Assembly (NCBI RefSeq): GCF_001591585.1
Contig: NZ_BCVE01000030.1
Coordinates: 1 to 45,309, forward strand
From: Niallia circulans NBRC 13626
GTDB taxonomy: Bacteria > Bacillota > Bacilli > Bacillales > Cytobacillaceae
Direction of reading: 5' to 3'
DNA length: 45,309 nt
This document shows positions 42,251 to 45,309 of the stretch, piece by piece. Every line of letters starts with the position of its first letter. The stretch's first letter is position 1. The position numbers were made by a program, and so were the translations under genes. Under the pieces are notes generated by a model. That model had not been told where the DNA came from. It ran no database searches and saw only the letters and a list, made by a program, of their open reading frames with translations.

Positions 42251-42289
42251 AAAAAAAAGCTGCCAACACCTCTGGTTGTTAACAGCTTT
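42251..42289 (-). terminator. Terminator of malL
   Basis: AAAGCTG (42256-42262) pairs with CAGCTTT (42283-42289), with further inner pairing AACA/TGTT. The minus strand continues with TTTTTTTT. It starts 10 nt past the malL stop codon. Confidence 0.8.
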
Positions 42290-42298
42290 CTACTATTA

Positions 42299-43927
42299 TT
42301 AATGGACTCTTACGGCGAATGTTTCATATGGCTTTAACTGTAATTTCGAAAAGTCAGCATGCTGTCGGTGATAGTTGCTAATGATGATATCCTCACTCTC
42401 GCCAAACACAGGCATATTTAGACTTCTTTCTTGCGCACTAAAGTTAGCAATTACAATCCATGTCTCTCCTTCAAACTTGCGAGTATAGGCAAAAATTTCT
42501 TCTTCTGTATCTTCGATTAATTCGAAATCTCCCCATACAATGATTGGGTTATCCTTTCTTAATTGAATCAAAGATTGATAGCAATAAAAGACAGAATTAG
42601 GATCTTCTAAATTATTTTTCACATTTATCTCCGTATAGTTGGGATTTACATGAAGCCAAGGTGTCCCTGTGGTAAAACCGCCATTTTCCGTATCATCCCA
42701 TTGAAGAGGCGTTCTTGCATTGTCTCTACCTTTTACATTAATAGAATGAAGAATCTCCTCTTTCGTATATCCTTTTGCTAATCGCTCATGATACATATTA
42801 ATGCTTTCAATATCATTTACTTGACTAATATCTGTGATCGGGCAATTGGTCATACCGATTTCTTCACCTTGATAGATGTAAGGTGTTCCTTTCATTAAAT
42901 GCAAGAGAATGGCAAACATTTTTGCACTTTCTACCCGATATTCTTTATCATTCCCCCAACGCGAAACAATCCTTGGTAAATCATGATTATTCCAGAATAA
43001 GCTGTTCCAGCCCTCATTTCCAAGCGAAGTCTGCCATTTAGCAAGAATGGTTTTTAATTGATTGATTTCTAATGGCTTGAGATCCCATTTTTGTTTGCCT
43101 TCTTGCTTATCTAAACCAATATGCTCAAACTGAAAGACCATCGAAAGCTCTTTTCTAGCTGGATTGGAATATAATTTAGCAATCTCCGGTGTTGCTCCCC
43201 ATGTTTCTCCTACTGTTAAAACATCATAATTGCCAAACGATTTTTCATTCATTTCTCGGATATAATCATGAAGCTTTGGACCATTTCCAGTAATACCGAT
43301 ATCAGGTTGTTTTCCTACTAAATCAATCACGTCCATTCGGAAGCCGCCGATTCCTTTGTCTAACCAATAGTTCATCATTTTCCAAACTTCTTCTCGGACT
43401 TTTTTATTTTCCCAGTTTAAATCTGGTTGTCTTTTACTAAATAAATGTAAGAAATATTGGCCGCTTTCTTCATCATATTCCCAAGCAGAACCACTAAAAG
43501 TGGATTTTAAATCATTGGGAGCTTCGCCATTTACTGGGTCACGCCAAATATAATAATCGCGGTATGGATTGTCTTTTCCTTTTTTTGCTTCTATAAACCA
43601 CTTATGTTCATCGGATGTATGATTGACTACTAAATCCATGACAATTTTAATTCCTTTTTCATTCGCCGCAGCAATTAATTCATCCATGTCTGCCATTGTG
43701 CCAAACTCATCCATAATATCTTGATAATCACTAATGTCATAGCCATTATCATCATTTGGTGATTTATATACAGGGCTTAGCCAAATTACATCAATGCCTA
43801 GCTTTTGCAAATAATCCAAACGATTAATGATTCCTCTTATATCGCCAATTCCATCCCCATTACTATCTTGAAAGCTTCTTGGATAAATTTGATATACAAC
43901 CGATGTTTGCCACCATTTCTTTTCCAT
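42299..43927 (-). CDS. malL: Oligo-1,6-glucosidase / alpha-glucosidase (GH13 subfamily 31)
   Basis: A 542-aa cytosolic GH13 enzyme that hydrolyses alpha-1,6 (and often alpha-1,4 or sucrose-type) glucosidic bonds in isomaltose and related oligosaccharides. Catalytic residues are the nucleophile Asp199 ('GFRMDVIDLVG'), acid/base Glu241 ('TVGETWG') and Asp316 ('WNNHDLPR'), with region I 'MDLVVNHTSD'. The Val after the nucleophile Asp is the residue typical of alpha-1,6-active members. I take ATG at 43925-43927; GTG four codons upstream overlaps the weak AAAGTGGG site. A LacI-type operator (43963-43976) precedes it and the LacI regulator is immediately upstream. Confidence 0.92.
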   Translation of the reverse strand: MEKKWWQTSVVYQIYPRSFQDSNGDGIGDIRGIINRLDYLQKLGIDVIWLSPVYKSPNDDNGYDISDYQDIMDEFGTMADMDELIAAANEKGIKIVMDLVVNHTSDEHKWFIEAKKGKDNPYRDYYIWRDPVNGEAPNDLKSTFSGSAWEYDEESGQYFLHLFSKRQPDLNWENKKVREEVWKMMNYWLDKGIGGFRMDVIDLVGKQPDIGITGNGPKLHDYIREMNEKSFGNYDVLTVGETWGATPEIAKLYSNPARKELSMVFQFEHIGLDKQEGKQKWDLKPLEINQLKTILAKWQTSLGNEGWNSLFWNNHDLPRIVSRWGNDKEYRVESAKMFAILLHLMKGTPYIYQGEEIGMTNCPITDISQVNDIESINMYHERLAKGYTKEEILHSINVKGRDNARTPLQWDDTENGGFTTGTPWLHVNPNYTEINVKNNLEDPNSVFYCYQSLIQLRKDNPIIVWGDFELIEDTEEEIFAYTRKFEGETWIVIANFSAQERSLNMPVFGESEDIIISNYHRQHADFSKLQLKPYETFAVRVH

Positions 43928-43962
43928 TTCGTTACCCACTTTCTATTCATTATTCGTCTAAG

Positions 43963-43976
43963 CGTAAACGTTTACG
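43963..43976. promoter_or_regulatory. LacI-family operator before malL
   Basis: CGTAAACGTTTACG is a perfect 14-bp palindrome in the 65-nt gap between the lacI-type gene and malL. Its 12-bp core GTAAACGTTTAC is identical to that at 45015-45030. The shape, with a central CG, is standard for LacI-family operators. Confidence 0.8.
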
Positions 43977-43992
43977 TTTAACTTAAAAAAAT

Positions 43993-45000
43993 TTAATGCT
44001 TCCAATGTTTTACTGATGCTCTTTCTACTATATTAAATGGAAGCATTTCTGTTTTTACTGCTGCCTTTTGCTGAATTGCCTCGATTATTTTGAAACAGCC
44101 CTTCTCTCCCATTAATCGGAATGGCTGCTCAATGGCCGTTAAGGGTGGTACAGCCATTTCCGCAACTCTCGTATTATCGTAACCTATGACGGAAAGGTCC
44201 TCTGGTATTTTTATCCCTAATTCATAAGCCGCTGAAATGATGCCAAGTGCTACCTCATCACTTACACAAAATACTGCTGTAATTCCACTCTTTTCAGTAC
44301 GAAAAGCATAAAGGGCTTCTTTTCCTGCCGTAAAACTATAGTCTCCTGCTTTTATGTCGTTAGCAGAAAAGCTTAATCCATGATCTTTTAATGCTTTTTT
44401 ATATCCTTCGATTCTTGGAGTCCCAGCTACTCGATCGGAGTAATCAACACCTGCCAAGCCGATTTTTCGATGACCATGATTTATTAGATACTTTGTAGCA
44501 GCATAAGCAGCTTCATAATCATCTACTTTTATAAATGGTATTTGTTTATTCGGTGTATCTGTTGACAATAACACATATGGAATACTCAATGATTCAATAG
44601 CTTGAATTTGGTCTTCCATTAATGGAATGGATACAATAACAAGCCCATCCACTTTTCTTTCTTCCAGCATCTTCAAGCAATGAATTAAACGATTACCTTT
44701 AACTCCTGCATGAGATAAAATAACACTAAAACCTTGTTTTTGTGCCACCTTCTCTATTCCATTAACAATATCTGCATAAAAAATGGTTGATACACTCGGC
44801 ATTATAATACCAATTAAATTACTAGATTTTTTTACTAAGCTTCTCGCCATTTCATTTCTTCGGTAACCTAGTTCTTCTGCGATTTGGAGGATTTTCTTCT
44901 TTGTCTCTTCGTTATAACCACCTGCTCCATTTAAAACTCGCGAAACAGTTGCTGTAGACACCTTTGCAGCATTTGCTATATCTTTTATCGTTATCGTCAT
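43993..45000 (-). CDS. LacI family transcriptional repressor (MalR-like)
   Basis: A 335-aa repressor. The N-terminal helix-turn-helix and hinge helix are typical: 'TIKDIANAAKVSTATVSRVL' and 'EELGYRRNEMARSL'. A periplasmic-binding-fold effector domain follows ('IIMPSVSTIFYADIVNGIEK', 'VDGLVIVSIPL', 'AVFCVSDEVALGII', 'SVIGYDNTRVAEMAVPPLTA'). The ATG at 44998-45000 has AAAGGA 8 nt upstream; an ATG three codons earlier sits inside that site. It likely represses itself and malL through the palindromes at 45015-45030 and 43963-43976, with a maltose- or isomaltose-type sugar as inducer. The effector is inferred from gene context. Confidence 0.92.
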   Translation of the reverse strand: MTITIKDIANAAKVSTATVSRVLNGAGGYNEETKKKILQIAEELGYRRNEMARSLVKKSSNLIGIIMPSVSTIFYADIVNGIEKVAQKQGFSVILSHAGVKGNRLIHCLKMLEERKVDGLVIVSIPLMEDQIQAIESLSIPYVLLSTDTPNKQIPFIKVDDYEAAYAATKYLINHGHRKIGLAGVDYSDRVAGTPRIEGYKKALKDHGLSFSANDIKAGDYSFTAGKEALYAFRTEKSGITAVFCVSDEVALGIISAAYELGIKIPEDLSVIGYDNTRVAEMAVPPLTAIEQPFRLMGEKGCFKIIEAIQQKAAVKTEMLPFNIVERASVKHWKH

Positions 45001-45309
45001 TTTTTTCATCCTTTACGTAAACGTTTACGTTGCTTCCAATATAACATAAAAATATACTGCTTACAACACCCGAATGATTAAGAAATAGTTAGTTTGATAG
45101 CAGGGATTATTCTTTTTCTATTATGTAGTCAGTTAAACAGATCGGTAAATTTATGCAAGACAACGCTATCTATATAAAACCTTGATTAATATTTTATTCT
45201 CAGATATATCTTCGTGAAAGGACAGTGAAATACACTGAACAAAACTATATAAAATCAACGACAAAACAATAAGGATACGGAAAAGCACAATAAAAAACCA
45301 CCTCAAAAG
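45001..45309. other. Promoter region of the LacI gene and window edge
   Basis: No gene is visible. Besides the operator at 45015-45030 the minus strand has a TTATATT -10-like box about 12 nt upstream of it (about 45038-45044), so the operator would cover the start site. At the right edge the plus strand ends AAAAAACCACCTCAAAAG. On the minus strand this is an arm of GAGGTGG followed by TTTTTT, probably the end of a terminator for a gene beyond the window. Confidence 0.45.
45015..45030. promoter_or_regulatory. LacI-family operator, autoregulatory
   Basis: ACGTAAACGTTTACGT is a perfect 16-bp palindrome 14 nt upstream of the LacI-type start codon. It shares the core GTAAACGTTTAC with the site before malL. 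Confidence 0.82.

Overview
The window reads as a chromosomal stretch from an AT-rich, endospore-forming member of the Bacillaceae. Supporting signs are strong GGAGG-type ribosome binding sites with many TTG/GTG starts, a dipicolinate synthase A-subunit gene (spoVFA), an intracellular subtilisin (ispA) and a (R,R)-butanediol dehydrogenase very close to Bacillus subtilis BdhA. The genus cannot be fixed by eye; a Bacillus/Niallia-like organism is a guess. I see no tRNA, rRNA, CRISPR array, insertion sequence or prophage.

Layout. 1-5.2 kb: the tail of a membrane protein, a TetR/DHA2 efflux pair, and bdhA divergent from a LysR regulator with a palindromic intergenic site. 5.2-8.0 kb: a tightly overlapping operon of ECF sigma factor, winged-helix protein, SEDS (FtsW/RodA-type) protein with an N-terminal signalling prefix, and VanZ protein; an ECF-type promoter lies in front. 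8.2-11.6 kb: an MFS transporter, an SGNH esterase, and a zinc-binding lipoprotein (znuA) preceded by a decayed L33 ribosomal protein gene and two Zur-box-like sequences. 12.0-17.1 kb: a four-gene sugar or cyclitol operon (ThuA, two Gfo/Idh/MocA dehydrogenases, a TIM-barrel isomerase) divergent from an AraC regulator. 17.1-27.5 kb: housekeeping and stress genes, namely an orphan spoVFA, an SPFH protein with a small ribbon-helix-helix partner, a SWIM-SNF2 helicase, ispA, a CPBP protease, an asparaginase, a GNAT acetyltransferase and an RsbW-like ATPase domain.

27.9-40.8 kb is a carbohydrate locus on the minus strand: two ABC permeases, a heparinase II/III-like protein, L-rhamnose mutarotase, a YesL-like protein, a solute-binding lipoprotein, a YesM/YesN-type two-component system, a GH88 unsaturated glycuronyl hydrolase and a DUF2264 protein. 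The catalytic proteins have no evident signal peptide and the locus has no ABC ATPase. The simplest model is import of rhamnose- and uronate-containing oligosaccharides, cytoplasmic breakdown, and a shared MsmX-type ATPase encoded elsewhere. cre-like sites sit near two promoters. 41.0-45.0 kb holds an aldose 1-epimerase, an oligo-1,6-glucosidase and a LacI-family regulator, with nearly identical palindromic operators before the last two.

Most noteworthy observations: the Zur promoter driving an rpmG remnant and znuA; the ECF-sigma/wHTH/prefix-SEDS/VanZ operon; spoVFA without spoVFB; a terminator-like hairpin in the leader of the GH88 gene; a possible small RNA near 27.6 kb; and an uncharacterised uronate/rhamnose oligosaccharide pathway.
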